A program made the position numbers and the translations under genes. DNA of 64,000 nt from Dehalococcoidia bacterium (lineage in GTDB: Bacteria > Chloroflexota > Dehalococcoidia > Dehalococcoidales > Fen-1064): assembly GCA_011170375.1 (NCBI GenBank), contig DUEV01000001.1, positions 62,001 to 126,000 on the forward strand, read 5' to 3'. Within the stretch, counting starts at the first letter, position 1, and each line of letters starts with the position of its first letter. Below are positions 1 to 8,109 of this stretch, piece after piece. A model generated the notes under the pieces. It made no database searches. It worked only from the letters and a program-made list of their open reading frames with translations, and had not been told where the DNA came from.

Positions 1-419
1 CTGAGGCACGGTGGGTCAGAGAGGTAGATGGACTGGGCATCACCGACTGCCATGAAGGCCTGGTTGGTGTTGTAGCCGTCCTCCTTATACATCTGAATGA
101 CTTCTTGGATCTGTTTTTCCAGGTACTGGCCGTAGGTGTACTGCTCCCCTTCGGCCTTATGGGCGGTCATCAGGTAGGGCAGGTAGCTCTCGATGTAGTC
201 CATGGTGGTGGGTGGCGGCACACCCTGTGGCACATCCGGGATAAGGGGCCTGCTTCTCGGATAGCCTATCTGTATCACTACTAGGTCGAGCTCTTTGCGG
301 TGCTGGCCGGCATAGCTCCCGCGGTCAATTCTGTACTCGCGTCCCTGAGCCAAGGTCTTGTTCAGGCAAAGGAACCATGCCTCGGAGAGGTCCCTGGCCT
401 CAATTACTGTAATTTCCAT
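1..419 (-). CDS. Thymidylate synthase-like protein, 5' part only
   Basis: The gene runs off the left edge, so only about the first 139 residues are visible. They begin MEITVIEARDLSEAW and contain RIDRGSYAG, a proline-rich stretch ending PPPTTMDYIESYLPYL, and finally LSDPPCL at the edge. This pattern matches the archaeal/Dehalococcoides-type thymidylate synthase family as I remember it; the Cys of DPPC would be the nucleophile that attacks dUMP. The family makes dTMP from dUMP using a methylene-folate cofactor. The ATG at 417-419 lies 15 nt after the stop of the upstream gene and has GAGGGA before it, so the three genes from 1761 downwards look co-transcribed. The C-terminal half is not in the window, so completeness is unknown. 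Confidence 0.72.
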   Translation of the reverse strand, partial: MEITVIEARDLSEAWFLCLNKTLAQGREYRIDRGSYAGQHRKELDLVVIQIGYPRSRPLIPDVPQGVPPPTTMDYIESYLPYLMTAHKAEGEQYTYGQYLEKQIQEVIQMYKEDGYNTNQAFMAVGDAQSIYLSDPPCL

Positions 420-434
420 ATCGACGGTTTTCCC

Positions 435-1142
435 TCATCGTCGTTTCCCGAAAATGTTGAGGAACCTGTCCTCGTATTCATCGAACAGGCCCCAGCGGTC
501 AAGCTCCTCTTTCAGCACTGCCGGTTCTGTTTCTCCCTTCGAGACCTGGCGGAAAAGCTCCTCGATCCTCAGCCTGGCGTCGGCGGGGATACCACGGGAG
601 TCTATATCTAGGAGACCCCGCGCCCCCATCTGCCCGATATTGTCACTCAGCGACCTTCGGGTTATTTCGAAGATAAACCTTATCAGTGCCACGTCCCAAA
701 GCTCGTCGAGCCCTTTGATGATGGCAGCCAGCGGGTCGTTGCGCTGGTCAATCTCGGCATTTATTTTGTCTACCACCGACTGCCAGTGGCCGTCGACAAT
801 ATTGAGTTCCTTGGGCTCGTTCTTATAGGCATAGAGCAGTCCCGGAACATTCGGGCCGTACTCGTGTATCAGAGACTCGAAATACCTTCTGGCATCGGCG
901 CTGAACCCCTCCAGTCCAGCGAGATAGTATGGCGTGACTATCTTGGGTCGTTCGGCCAGCACGCGGCCTTCTCTGACCACCGTCTCGGTCTCGGTATCGA
1001 CCAGCTCGGAGTAGGCTGGTTCGGTGACCAGGTAATAGTATATGTTTGTCGTCCCGAAGGTGTAGAGGTTCTGACGGGGCGCGCGTAATATTTCGGTATG
1101 CTCAACCGCTTTTCGGATTCTTTCGTCGTCGGTATCCACCAT
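435..1142 (-). CDS. Conserved-looking hypothetical protein, 235 aa
   Basis: I do not recognise a named domain. The protein is soluble and mixed alpha/beta, with no signal peptide or membrane helix. It has a conserved-looking core (LYTFGTTNIYYYLVTEP, then RPKIVTPYYLAGLEGF) and a charged helical C-terminus ending in FGKRR. An AGGAGG sits directly upstream of consecutive ATG-ATG-GTG codons at 1145-1137. ATG at 1142 is used here, although GTG at 1139 has the most usual spacing. The longer frame back to 1286 would overlap the preceding gene and is unlikely. It is 28 nt downstream of the 1171-1761 gene and 15 nt before the thymidylate synthase-like gene, which suggests one operon. Confidence 0.65.
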   Translation of the reverse strand: MVDTDDERIRKAVEHTEILRAPRQNLYTFGTTNIYYYLVTEPAYSELVDTETETVVREGRVLAERPKIVTPYYLAGLEGFSADARRYFESLIHEYGPNVPGLLYAYKNEPKELNIVDGHWQSVVDKINAEIDQRNDPLAAIIKGLDELWDVALIRFIFEITRRSLSDNIGQMGARGLLDIDSRGIPADARLRIEELFRQVSKGETEPAVLKEELDRWGLFDEYEDRFLNIFGKRR

Positions 1143-1170
1143 CATCCTCCTGCTTCCCCTCACCTGTAAT

Positions 1171-1761
1171 TCAGTCAATGCTGAGTATTTCCCGCCGGTA
1201 CTCGTTGAGATGCTCCAGATAGGGCGCATCCAGTTGGAGTTGCATTCTTCGCCATTCCTCCTGGAACTGTGGCTGCCGCTCAACATCGACTCTCATTCTG
1301 GCATTGGAACCGAGCTGTTGCTGGATAGCCTGCTGCACCCTGGCTTCAAATTGTGCTCTCAGTTGCTCGTAGGCCTGCCGGCGTTGCTGCGCCCCCTGCT
1401 CGGTGTAGTGAGTAAAAATCTGCCTTATACGGCTGTGGGCGCTCTCCACCCTGGCTTTATCGTTTTTGATCAGCTTCAGGCCGTCCATTGCCTTTTTATT
1501 TGTCCTCCGGATGGCCTCATTCCTGGGCAGCTCGACATTTCTCACCAGCACTTCAGAGGCACCAGCGACGATGTATTTCCTCTCTTCATCCTGGTACTGG
1601 CTCAACTCGGCTAACAGGTTACAGTCTTCCTTGAGATACCTGGCAGCCAGCTCCTTCCCCTTTGGCTCGAGCTTCCATTTGAGGCGCTCTTCCTCGGTAG
1701 CTTCGCCCAGCTTTTCCAGCTTTTCCATGGCTATCTCACGAGCGCTCTTGATGTCGCCCAT
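1171..1761 (-). CDS. Hypothetical helical protein, 196 aa
   Basis: Unknown function. The sequence is strongly helical and charged, beginning MGDIKSAREIAMEKLEKLGEATEEERLKW, with a Gln-rich stretch (about residues 124-150, QQRRQAYEQLRAQFEARVQQAIQQQLG) that may form a coiled coil. There are no cysteine clusters, signal peptide or membrane segments. It is the first gene of a three-gene reverse-strand unit, so it may act with the next unknown gene. A TATAAT on the reverse strand at 1781-1786 puts a likely transcription start just before the ATG at 1761. No catalytic motif is visible. Confidence 0.6.
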   Translation of the reverse strand: MGDIKSAREIAMEKLEKLGEATEEERLKWKLEPKGKELAARYLKEDCNLLAELSQYQDEERKYIVAGASEVLVRNVELPRNEAIRRTNKKAMDGLKLIKNDKARVESAHSRIRQIFTHYTEQGAQQRRQAYEQLRAQFEARVQQAIQQQLGSNARMRVDVERQPQFQEEWRRMQLQLDAPYLEHLNEYRREILSID

Positions 1762-1780
1762 AGCTCACCCCCGGAGGTCT

Positions 1781-1878
1781 ATTATATGAGTATATCTACA
1801 CCAAGATTATACAGGATTCGGGGTGGGGGTATAAAGCCTTTTTAATTTGTTTATGTTTGACATGTCAGGTGATATAAT
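1781..1878. promoter_or_regulatory. Divergent promoter region
   Basis: This short space separates the reverse unit (start 1761) from archease (start 1902). Reverse strand: TATAAT at 1786-1781 with only a weak -35. Forward strand: TATAAT at 1873-1878. The TTGACA at 1857-1862 is too close (10 bp) to act as its -35, so a weaker upstream box must be used or the promoter needs an activator. Confidence 0.35.
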
Positions 1879-1901
1879 TTGCCCTGAGGTGGAGGACACT
1901 G

Positions 1902-2318
1902 GTGGCGAAGGACTTTGAACTTATCGAGCATACGGCCGATGTCGGCATCATGGCCTACGGGGCTGATGTGAAGGAGGCCTTTGTCAATACGGCCCGGGGT
2001 ATGTTCAGCCTGATAGTGGAGCTTGAGAGTATTCGAGAGGTTGAACATCGGGACATCGAGGTTACTGCCCCTGACGAGGAGAGCCTGCTGGCAGCGTGGC
2101 TGAACGAGCTAATCTGCCTGTTCGATGCTGAGAATATGCTGTTTTCCCGGTTCGAGATTAGGGAGTTCGAAGATACCAGCCTCAGGGCCAGGGCGTACGG
2201 CGAGACGGTGGATAGCTCGCGGCACAAGCTGAAGGTCGGCATTAAGGCAGCGACCTACCATATGCTGGAGGTGGACCGGAATGACGGCGGCAGAGTCCAG
2301 GTCTTGTTCGATGTCTAA
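1902..2318 (+). CDS. Archease
   Basis: Archease is a small metal-binding cofactor that helps RtcB-type RNA ligases load GMP and turn over. The 138-residue protein has the typical N-terminus (FELIEHTADVGI, with the conserved His and Asp) and C-terminus (HKLKVGIKAATYHMLEV), and the length is normal for the family. The start is GTG at 1902, with AGGTGGAGG about 7 nt upstream. RtcB follows 15 nt after the stop, the classical pairing, which makes the call strong. In bacteria the pair is associated with repair or healing of broken RNA rather than tRNA splicing; the substrate here is not visible. Confidence 0.93.
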   Translation: MAKDFELIEHTADVGIMAYGADVKEAFVNTARGMFSLIVELESIREVEHRDIEVTAPDEESLLAAWLNELICLFDAENMLFSRFEIREFEDTSLRARAYGETVDSSRHKLKVGIKAATYHMLEVDRNDGGRVQVLFDV

Positions 2319-2333
2319 GAGGGGGTGGTGAAG

Positions 2334-3794
2334 ATGTCAGCACCGTGGAAACAGGTTCTGAACAGGGTTAATGACTACTGCTGGGAAATCCCCGCCAGCT
2401 ACAAGGAAGGCATGCGGGTGCCCGGCCGTATCTATGCCAGTGAGGCCATGCTGGAGCATATCTGGCAAGACCAGGTCTTCCAACAGGTGGCTAATGTTGC
2501 CTTCCTGCCGGGTATAGTGCCTTATTCTATGGCAATGCCGGATGTCCACTGGGGATATGGGTTCCCGATTGGCGGTGTGGCTGCCACCAGAGTAAGTGAT
2601 GGGGTGGTGTCGCCGGGGGGTGTTGGCTTTGACATTAATTGTGGTGTCCGGCTCCTGAGAACAAGTCTTACTGCCGAGGAAGTTGGTCCACGAATCGAAA
2701 AACTAATCACCGAGCTTTACAACAACGTTCCTTCCGGACTGGGTTCCAGGGGTAGGTTACGGGTTAGTGAGAAAGAGCTGGATGAGGTAATGGTAAAAGG
2801 CGGTGCCTGGGCGGCGGAAAACGGCTACGGTGATGCCGAAGATGTTGAAACTACTGAGGACTCCGGTTGTATCAGAGGTGCCAACCCAGGGAAGGTAAGT
2901 GCCAAGGCGAAGCAGCGCGGCATACCTCAGCTAGGGACGCTGGGTTCGGGTAATCACTTTCTGGAGGTCGAGCGCGTTAGTGAAATCTTCGACCATGAGA
3001 CGGCGCGGGTGATGGGTATCGATGAGATAGGGCAGGTACTTGTTCTCATTCACTGTGGCTCCCGTGGACTCGGGCACCAGGTCTGTACTGACTACGTTGC
3101 TCTGCTCGGTAGGGTTGTGCAGAAGTACGGCATCAGTATCCCGGACCGGCAACTGGCCTGTGCTCCGATACAGTCGCCGGAAGGGAAGGCATATCTGGAG
3201 GCGATGGCCTGTGCGGCCAACTATGCATGGGCTAATCGACAGTGCATTCTCCACTGGGTGAGGGAGTCGCTAATCGGTGTTTTCAGCAAGAGTCGGCGCG
3301 AGATGGGTCTAGAACAGGTCTATGATGTCGCCCATAATATTGCCAAGATAGAGACGCACACTGTTAATGGCAAGAGACTAGATGTCTGTGTGCACCGTAA
3401 AGGAGCGACCCGGGCATTTCCCGCAGGGCATCCGGATGTGCCTGAGGCTTATAGAGAGATTGGCCAGCCGGTACTCATCCCCGGAGATATGGGGCGCGGC
3501 TCTTACATTGCGCTGGGTACAGAGGAGGCCATGCGGACGACCTTTGGCTCCACCTGTCACGGTGCCGGTCGGATACAGAGTAGGGCAGCGGCCAAGCGCA
3601 GTCAACGTGGCGCCGATGTCGCCCGGGTGCTGGCCGATAAAGGGATAACGGTCAAGGCGGGAAGCATGGGGGGACTGGCCGAGGAGGCTTCGGAGGCCTA
3701 CAAGGACGTAGACGAGGTAGTTGACATAACCCATCAGGCAGGGATTTCCCGGAGGATAGTCCGGGCGGTCCCTATGGGTGTCGTCAAAGGTTAG
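2334..3794 (+). CDS. rtcB: RNA ligase RtcB (3'-phosphate/5'-OH joining)
   Basis: RtcB joins RNA 2',3'-cyclic phosphate or 3'-phosphate ends to 5'-OH ends, using GTP and manganese. The 486-residue protein carries the family motifs in order: PDVHWGYGFPIGG, GFDINCGVR (metal-binding Asp and Cys), LGSGNHFLEV, HCGSRGLGHQ, DVAHNIAK, and near the C-terminus FGSTCHGAGR. In the last motif the His (about residue 409) is the expected guanylylation site. ATG 2334 is preferred over GTG 2325 and 2328 because AGAGGGGG ends 8 nt before it. It lies directly downstream of archease, its activator. All catalytic residues I can check are present, so the gene looks intact. Confidence 0.95.
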   Translation: MSAPWKQVLNRVNDYCWEIPASYKEGMRVPGRIYASEAMLEHIWQDQVFQQVANVAFLPGIVPYSMAMPDVHWGYGFPIGGVAATRVSDGVVSPGGVGFDINCGVRLLRTSLTAEEVGPRIEKLITELYNNVPSGLGSRGRLRVSEKELDEVMVKGGAWAAENGYGDAEDVETTEDSGCIRGANPGKVSAKAKQRGIPQLGTLGSGNHFLEVERVSEIFDHETARVMGIDEIGQVLVLIHCGSRGLGHQVCTDYVALLGRVVQKYGISIPDRQLACAPIQSPEGKAYLEAMACAANYAWANRQCILHWVRESLIGVFSKSRREMGLEQVYDVAHNIAKIETHTVNGKRLDVCVHRKGATRAFPAGHPDVPEAYREIGQPVLIPGDMGRGSYIALGTEEAMRTTFGSTCHGAGRIQSRAAAKRSQRGADVARVLADKGITVKAGSMGGLAEEASEAYKDVDEVVDITHQAGISRRIVRAVPMGVVKG

Positions 3795-3812
3795 CAGGTA
3801 CTGATTGTTGTG

Positions 3813-3844
3813 TTGACAAACCAGTATCACTGCGCAATACTGGT
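3813..3844 (+). promoter_or_regulatory. Promoter overlapped by a palindromic operator
   Basis: TTGACA (3813-3818), 17 bp, then AATACT (3836-3841) gives a normal promoter for the gene at 3868. A perfect dyad ACCAGTAT (3820-3827) / ATACTGGT (3837-3844) covers the spacer and the -10 box. That is the usual place for a repressor site. There is no T-run after it, so a terminator for rtcB is less likely. Confidence 0.55.
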
Positions 3845-3867
3845 GAGAACTTGGGGGAGGTATTTAT

Positions 3868-4725
3868 ATGGCTAGCTGTCCTAACTGTGGCAGGTCGACG
3901 GTACGGACCCAGGACTGGGCCTGTCAGTGGTGTGGGTATCCGCTGGTATCCGGGTCCTTTAAGCAGATATCAATGACTTATCAGGAGGCGAAAGCCGAAC
4001 GTCTGGGTAGTTGGATGACGGCGGAGACGGCGGTAGAGCTGGAATCTCCGGCGGCTGAGGTAGAGCCAGTAGCTGAGCCCGAACCGGAGCTGGTAGAAGA
4101 AACGGAAATGGAAGTGGCCACGGAAGTTGAGCCGATGGAGGAGGTTAGTGAGGAAGAGGAAGAGGTTGGTGAGATGGTAGCTGAGGCAGAGGCTACTGGG
4201 GAGGAAGAAGAGGAAAGAGAGGCAGTAGCCGAGGCTGAGGTTATTGAAGAAGAGGAAGAAGCCCCTGAGCCGGTGGTGGAGGCTACTGAGGAGGTAGAAG
4301 AGGCAAGAGAGGCAGTGACTGAGGTAGAGACTGCTGAGGAAATGGAAGAGGCCAGCGAGCTAGTAGCAGAGGCTGCTGAAGAAGTCGAAAAAGCCCCTGA
4401 GCCGGAAATAGTCCAGATAACCATTGAGGAACTGAATAGAATCTGCAGGGAAGACAGTGAGGCGGCGGAAGTCAGATTTGCTAACACAATACTTCAGGTA
4501 ATCGGGGTGGTGGCCAGAATTCCCCCTATGGAGTCCATTGAAAATCCGTGTCTTATTCTGACCAACTCTGAGAAATCTGTGGCCAGGAATCTGCTCTGCG
4601 TTTTTGATAAACAGCATGAAGCCGCTATTAACCAGCTATCGGTGGGGCAGATGGTGACGGTGCAGGGTAAGTACGACGGTTGCGTGATAAATATTTTATT
4701 GAATGATTGTGTCCTCGTTGATTAG
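3868..4725 (+). CDS. Zinc-ribbon, acidic-linker, OB-fold protein
   Basis: Three parts are visible in 285 residues. Residues 1-25 form a zinc ribbon (CPNC ... CQWCGYP). Residues about 50-190 are an extremely Glu/Val/Ala-rich, repetitive and probably disordered tail such as EEVEEAREAVTEVETAEEMEEA. Residues about 195-285 look like an OB-fold of the tRNA_anti-like type (QVIGVVARI ... NLLCVFDKQ ... QLSVGQMVTVQGKYDG). OB-folds of this kind bind nucleic acid or ligands, and the acidic tract could mimic nucleic acid or bind basic partners; both are inference. No signal peptide is present. It has its own promoter with an operator-like dyad and ends 14 nt from the converging cimA. Confidence 0.7.
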   Translation: MASCPNCGRSTVRTQDWACQWCGYPLVSGSFKQISMTYQEAKAERLGSWMTAETAVELESPAAEVEPVAEPEPELVEETEMEVATEVEPMEEVSEEEEEVGEMVAEAEATGEEEEEREAVAEAEVIEEEEEAPEPVVEATEEVEEAREAVTEVETAEEMEEASELVAEAAEEVEKAPEPEIVQITIEELNRICREDSEAAEVRFANTILQVIGVVARIPPMESIENPCLILTNSEKSVARNLLCVFDKQHEAAINQLSVGQMVTVQGKYDGCVINILLNDCVLVD

Positions 4726-4739
4726 CCCATCTCGGCGTA

Positions 4740-6335
4740 TTATTTCGGAGCCTCGTGCTTCAGCAACCAGTACTCCAGACTATCAGTCAGGGCCAACCAG
4801 CTTGCTTCAATGATGTCGGTGGAGCTGCCGACAGTACGCCAGTCATCGACGCCGTCACTGGACTCAATCAGCACACGTACCTGGGATTCAGTACCGGTGC
4901 TTTCTTCAAGGATACGGACCTTGTAGTCCACCAGCTTAACGGCTGCCAGGCTGGGGTAAAACACAACTAGCGCCTTGCGGAGGGCTTCGTCAAGGGCGTT
5001 GACCGGTCCGTTACCTTCGGCCACGGTGTGCATGATTTCATTGCCAACTCTAACCTTGACCATCGCTTCGTCCAGCATCTCTTCACGGCCCTTGTTTGTG
5101 GGAGAGCGTCGCCGGTTCTCGACCACTACCATGAAGTCAACCAGCTCGAATGGAGGTTTATAGTCAGGCCTGGCGCGGTGTACCAGCAGGTCAAAGGAGG
5201 CCTCGGCGTTTTCATATTGGAAGCCGCGGCTCTCCATCAGTTTTATCTGGTCAAACAATTCTTTGACTTCCTTTTTATCGGTTGGTATATCAAGGCCACG
5301 TTCCTGGGCCTTCTGGATGATGCTTCGCCTGCCTGCCTGTTCTGAGACGACAATCCGCCGTTTGTTGCCAACTTTGTTCGGGTCAATGTGGTGGTAGGCA
5401 TCCGCCCACTTGGCAACACCGTCAGCGTGATAGCCGGCCTTGTGGCTGAAGGCACTGGCACCAACAAATGGAAGGAAGGCGTCCGGAATCAGATTAGCCG
5501 CCTCACTAACGTAGTGGGAGACCTCGGACAACTTGGCAAGCTGCTCGTCGCTGATACAGTCAATACCCATCTTCAGTTTCAAGACAGGGATGATGGAGCA
5601 GAGATTGGCATTACCGCAACGCTCGCCGTAGCCGTTGATAGTGCCCTGGATATGAGTGGCCCCGTTCTCAACGGCTGCCAGGGTATTGGCCACGGCCAGG
5701 CCGCTGTCATTGTGGGCGTGGATACCGAGCGGCACCCGGCTAACCTTTTTAGCTGCTTTAACAGCCGTGACTATCTCGCTGGGGAGCGCCCCGCCATTGG
5801 TATCGCACAGTACCAGGCAGTTTGCACCGGCCTCGGCTGCCACTTCGAGCGTCTTCAGACTGTATTCGGGGTTGCTCTTGTAGCCGTCGAAGAAGTGCTC
5901 GGCATCGAAGAAGACTTTCATGCCCTTGGCTCTAAGGTAGCGGACAGAATCATCAATCATCCTCAGGTTTTCCTCGAGGGTTGTCCCCAGCACCCGTTTT
6001 ACGTGTAAATCAGAGCTTTTGGCCACGATGGTGGCTATCCCAAATCCGGCGCCGACTAGCATAATGAGATTTTCATCATCCTCAGCCTTGATATCGGCAT
6101 GCCGGGTGCTGCCGAAGACGGAGATTTGCGCATTTTTAAACTCCGAATTTCGCAGCTTTTCGAAGAACTCGGCGTCCTTCGGGTTGGAGCCGGGCCAGCC
6201 GCCTTCGATGTAATGGATACCCAGTTCATCGAGCTTTTCGGCAATCTTCAGTTTATCGACCACCGAGAAAGAGATGCCCTCCTTCTGGGCACCGTCCCTC
6301 AGAGTGGTATCGTAGAGTTCCACTTTTGGCGCCAC
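4740..6335 (-). CDS. cimA: (R)-citramalate synthase
   Basis: This enzyme condenses pyruvate and acetyl-CoA to citramalate, the threonine-independent entry to isoleucine. The 531-residue protein starts with the HMGL-like barrel motif VELYDTTLRDGAQKEG, has the metal-binding LGIHAHNDSGLAVAN, and carries a C-terminal LeuA-dimer type regulatory domain (about 400-525, with GNGPVNALDEALRKAL). GGWPGSNPKD near residue 45 is typical of CimA rather than LeuA, and a separate LeuA lies upstream in the same cluster. It is the last gene of the ilv-leu cluster, 11 nt after leuB. No threonine deaminase gene is in the window, which fits use of the citramalate route. Confidence 0.92.
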   Translation of the reverse strand: MAPKVELYDTTLRDGAQKEGISFSVVDKLKIAEKLDELGIHYIEGGWPGSNPKDAEFFEKLRNSEFKNAQISVFGSTRHADIKAEDDENLIMLVGAGFGIATIVAKSSDLHVKRVLGTTLEENLRMIDDSVRYLRAKGMKVFFDAEHFFDGYKSNPEYSLKTLEVAAEAGANCLVLCDTNGGALPSEIVTAVKAAKKVSRVPLGIHAHNDSGLAVANTLAAVENGATHIQGTINGYGERCGNANLCSIIPVLKLKMGIDCISDEQLAKLSEVSHYVSEAANLIPDAFLPFVGASAFSHKAGYHADGVAKWADAYHHIDPNKVGNKRRIVVSEQAGRRSIIQKAQERGLDIPTDKKEVKELFDQIKLMESRGFQYENAEASFDLLVHRARPDYKPPFELVDFMVVVENRRRSPTNKGREEMLDEAMVKVRVGNEIMHTVAEGNGPVNALDEALRKALVVFYPSLAAVKLVDYKVRILEESTGTESQVRVLIESSDGVDDWRTVGSSTDIIEASWLALTDSLEYWLLKHEAPK

Positions 6336-6346
6336 TTCATTACCTC

Positions 6347-7438
6347 CTATACCCTGGCGGCTATCAGGTCACCCATCTGTCGTGTGCCGACCTTTTTCTG
6401 TCCCTCGGCCACGATATCATAGGTACGGTAGCCTTCTTCAAGAACGCGGTCGACCGCTTGCTCGATTGACTTTGCCTCTTCGGGCAGGCCAAGAGAGTAA
6501 CGTAGCATCATGGCAGCACTTAGAATCAAAGCACAAGGATTGGCCATGTCCAGTCCGGCGCGGCGGGGAGCGCTTCCGTGAATCGGCTCGTACATGCCGG
6601 GTATCTTCACTCCATCCTGTGGCACTCCGGCTAGGCTGGCTGATGGCAGCATCCCCATTGAGCCGGCCAGCATTGAGGCCTCATCGGTGAGGATATCACC
6701 GAAGGTGTTCTCCGTGACGAGCACATCCAGATAGGTGGGGTTCTGGATGAGACGCATGGAGCAGGCGTCGACCAGCATGTGCTCCAGTTCGACATCCGGG
6801 TAGTCCTCTGATACCTCGATGGCTACCTGCCGCCAGAGGCGTGACGATTCCAGCACGTTGGCCTTGTCCACCGAGATGAGGTGTTTACGGCGGGTCCTGG
6901 CCAGCTCGAAGCCGACCCTGACGATGCGCTCTATCTCCTGCTCGGAGTAGACCATGGAGTCGACTGCCCGTCGGCCCCGAGATGTCCGCCAGCGCTTCTT
7001 GGGTCTGCCGAAGTAGAGACCACCGGTAAGCTCGCGGACGAAGATTAGGTCGACGCCCATGATTACGTCTGGTTTGAGGTTGGTGGAATCGACCAGCATC
7101 GGGAAGACCTTGACCGGTCGCAGGTTGGCGAACAGCCCCATTCCTTTACGCAACGCCAGCAGGCCGTCTTCGGGGCGGACGCTGGCCTGGGGGTCGTCCC
7201 ACTTGGGGCCACCGACGGCACCGAGCAGGACGGCGTCAGACTTTTTGCACAGCTTGAGGCAGTCCTTGGTTAAAGCCTCACCGGTCTCGTCAATGGCGAT
7301 ACCGCCAATCAGGTCGTACTTTAGGTTAAAGTTGTGGCCGAATTTCTCACCGACCGCTTTCAGTACTTTGATGCCTTCATTAGTGACCTCCGGGCCAATA
7401 CCGTCACCCGGCAGGACTGTCAGATTGAATGATGCCAT
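6347..7438 (-). CDS. leuB: 3-isopropylmalate dehydrogenase
   Basis: LeuB oxidatively decarboxylates 3-isopropylmalate with NAD in leucine synthesis and, in the citramalate pathway, probably also methylmalate-type intermediates. The 363-residue protein has [11 protein letters not shown] at the N-terminus, [12 protein letters not shown], the substrate-loop arginines in [15 protein letters not shown], and the metal-site region [17 protein letters not shown] followed by EPIHGSAP. Length and motifs are normal. Its ATG overlaps the leuD stop as TAATG, so the two are translationally coupled, and cimA follows after 11 nt. Confidence 0.96.
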   Translation of the reverse strand: MASFNLTVLPGDGIGPEVTNEGIKVLKAVGEKFGHNFNLKYDLIGGIAIDETGEALTKDCLKLCKKSDAVLLGAVGGPKWDDPQASVRPEDGLLALRKGMGLFANLRPVKVFPMLVDSTNLKPDVIMGVDLIFVRELTGGLYFGRPKKRWRTSRGRRAVDSMVYSEQEIERIVRVGFELARTRRKHLISVDKANVLESSRLWRQVAIEVSEDYPDVELEHMLVDACSMRLIQNPTYLDVLVTENTFGDILTDEASMLAGSMGMLPSASLAGVPQDGVKIPGMYEPIHGSAPRRAGLDMANPCALILSAAMMLRYSLGLPEEAKSIEQAVDRVLEEGYRTYDIVAEGQKKVGTRQMGDLIAARV

Positions 7439-7938
7439 TAGGTCCTCCTGCTCGCCAGTCTCTTTTTCGTATGCTCAATCAGCCCACCGGCGGCGATTAG
7501 CTCGCTCATAAACTCCGGGTAGGGCTTGGCGGTAAACTCCGTGCCCCGGGTCAGGTTCTTTATCTTGCCACTAGCCAGGTCTACTTCCAGTTGGTCCCCA
7601 GCCTCCGTGCCCGCTACCGCCGCCTCACTTTCCAGCAGAGGCAGGCCGATATTGATGGCGTTTCGGAAGAAGATACGGGCAAAACTGCTGGCAATGACAC
7701 AGGATATACCGGAGGCCTTGATTGCCAGCGGGGCGTGTTCCCGGGAAGAGCCGCAGCCGAAGTTGGTTGTGCCCATAATTATATCTCCCGGCTGTACCCT
7801 GTGAAGGAACTCGGCGTCAATGTCCTCCATGCAGTGCGCGGCCAGTTCCTCCGGCTCCGACATGTTCAGGTACCGTGCCGGGATAATGGCGTCGGTATCG
7901 ACATTGGCCCCGTATTTAAAGACTTTTCCTTTTAGCAT
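7438..7938 (-). CDS. leuD: 3-isopropylmalate dehydratase, small subunit
   Basis: This is the small swivelling subunit of isopropylmalate isomerase, which completes the active site with LeuC. The 166-residue protein is of the short archaeal/bacterial-2 type: [21 protein letters not shown] at the N-terminus and the active-site loop [17 protein letters not shown]. It is separated from leuC by about 2.3 kb containing a repeat, a membrane protein and two broken genes, so the usual leuC-leuD adjacency has been disrupted here. The start has AAGGAGACACC just upstream. It is coupled to leuB by one-base overlap. Confidence 0.95.
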   Translation of the reverse strand: MLKGKVFKYGANVDTDAIIPARYLNMSEPEELAAHCMEDIDAEFLHRVQPGDIIMGTTNFGCGSSREHAPLAIKASGISCVIASSFARIFFRNAINIGLPLLESEAAVAGTEAGDQLEVDLASGKIKNLTRGTEFTAKPYPEFMSELIAAGGLIEHTKKRLASRRT

Positions 7939-8020
7939 GTGGTGTCTCCTTATTTTCTGTAGTGATTATATCACGAACCTTCATTCAGATTACTCTGTTT
8001 CCTCTTAACCACTGTACCAA

Positions 8021-8107
8021 CCCCTCACCCTTTGTCCCTCTCCCCTTGGAAAGGGGAGAGGGAAGTTAGAGGAGAAAGGGGCGCGAGGCCCCTTTTAATC
8101 CCCTTTT
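8021..8107. repeat. GC-rich palindromic repeat R1
   Basis: Two hairpins: CTCCCCTT / AAGGGGAG (with extra flanking CCCTC/GAGGG pairing) and GGGGC-GCGA-GGCCCC, with the trailing TTTTAATCCCC. It lies just upstream of leuD, between it and the broken EVE/nuclease gene. It belongs to the same family as the other palindromic repeats in this window. Confidence 0.7.
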
Positions 8108-8109
8108 AT

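Noticed and set aside
1857-1878. TTGACA/TATAAT as a standard archease promoter
   Set aside because: The two boxes are only 10 bp apart, far from the 17 bp seen at the other promoters in this window; only the -10 box was kept as a candidate.
3981-4487. Long reverse-strand Ser/Ala-rich frame opposite the acidic repeat
   Set aside because: It is the antisense shadow of the Glu-rich linker and has no motif or ribosome site.
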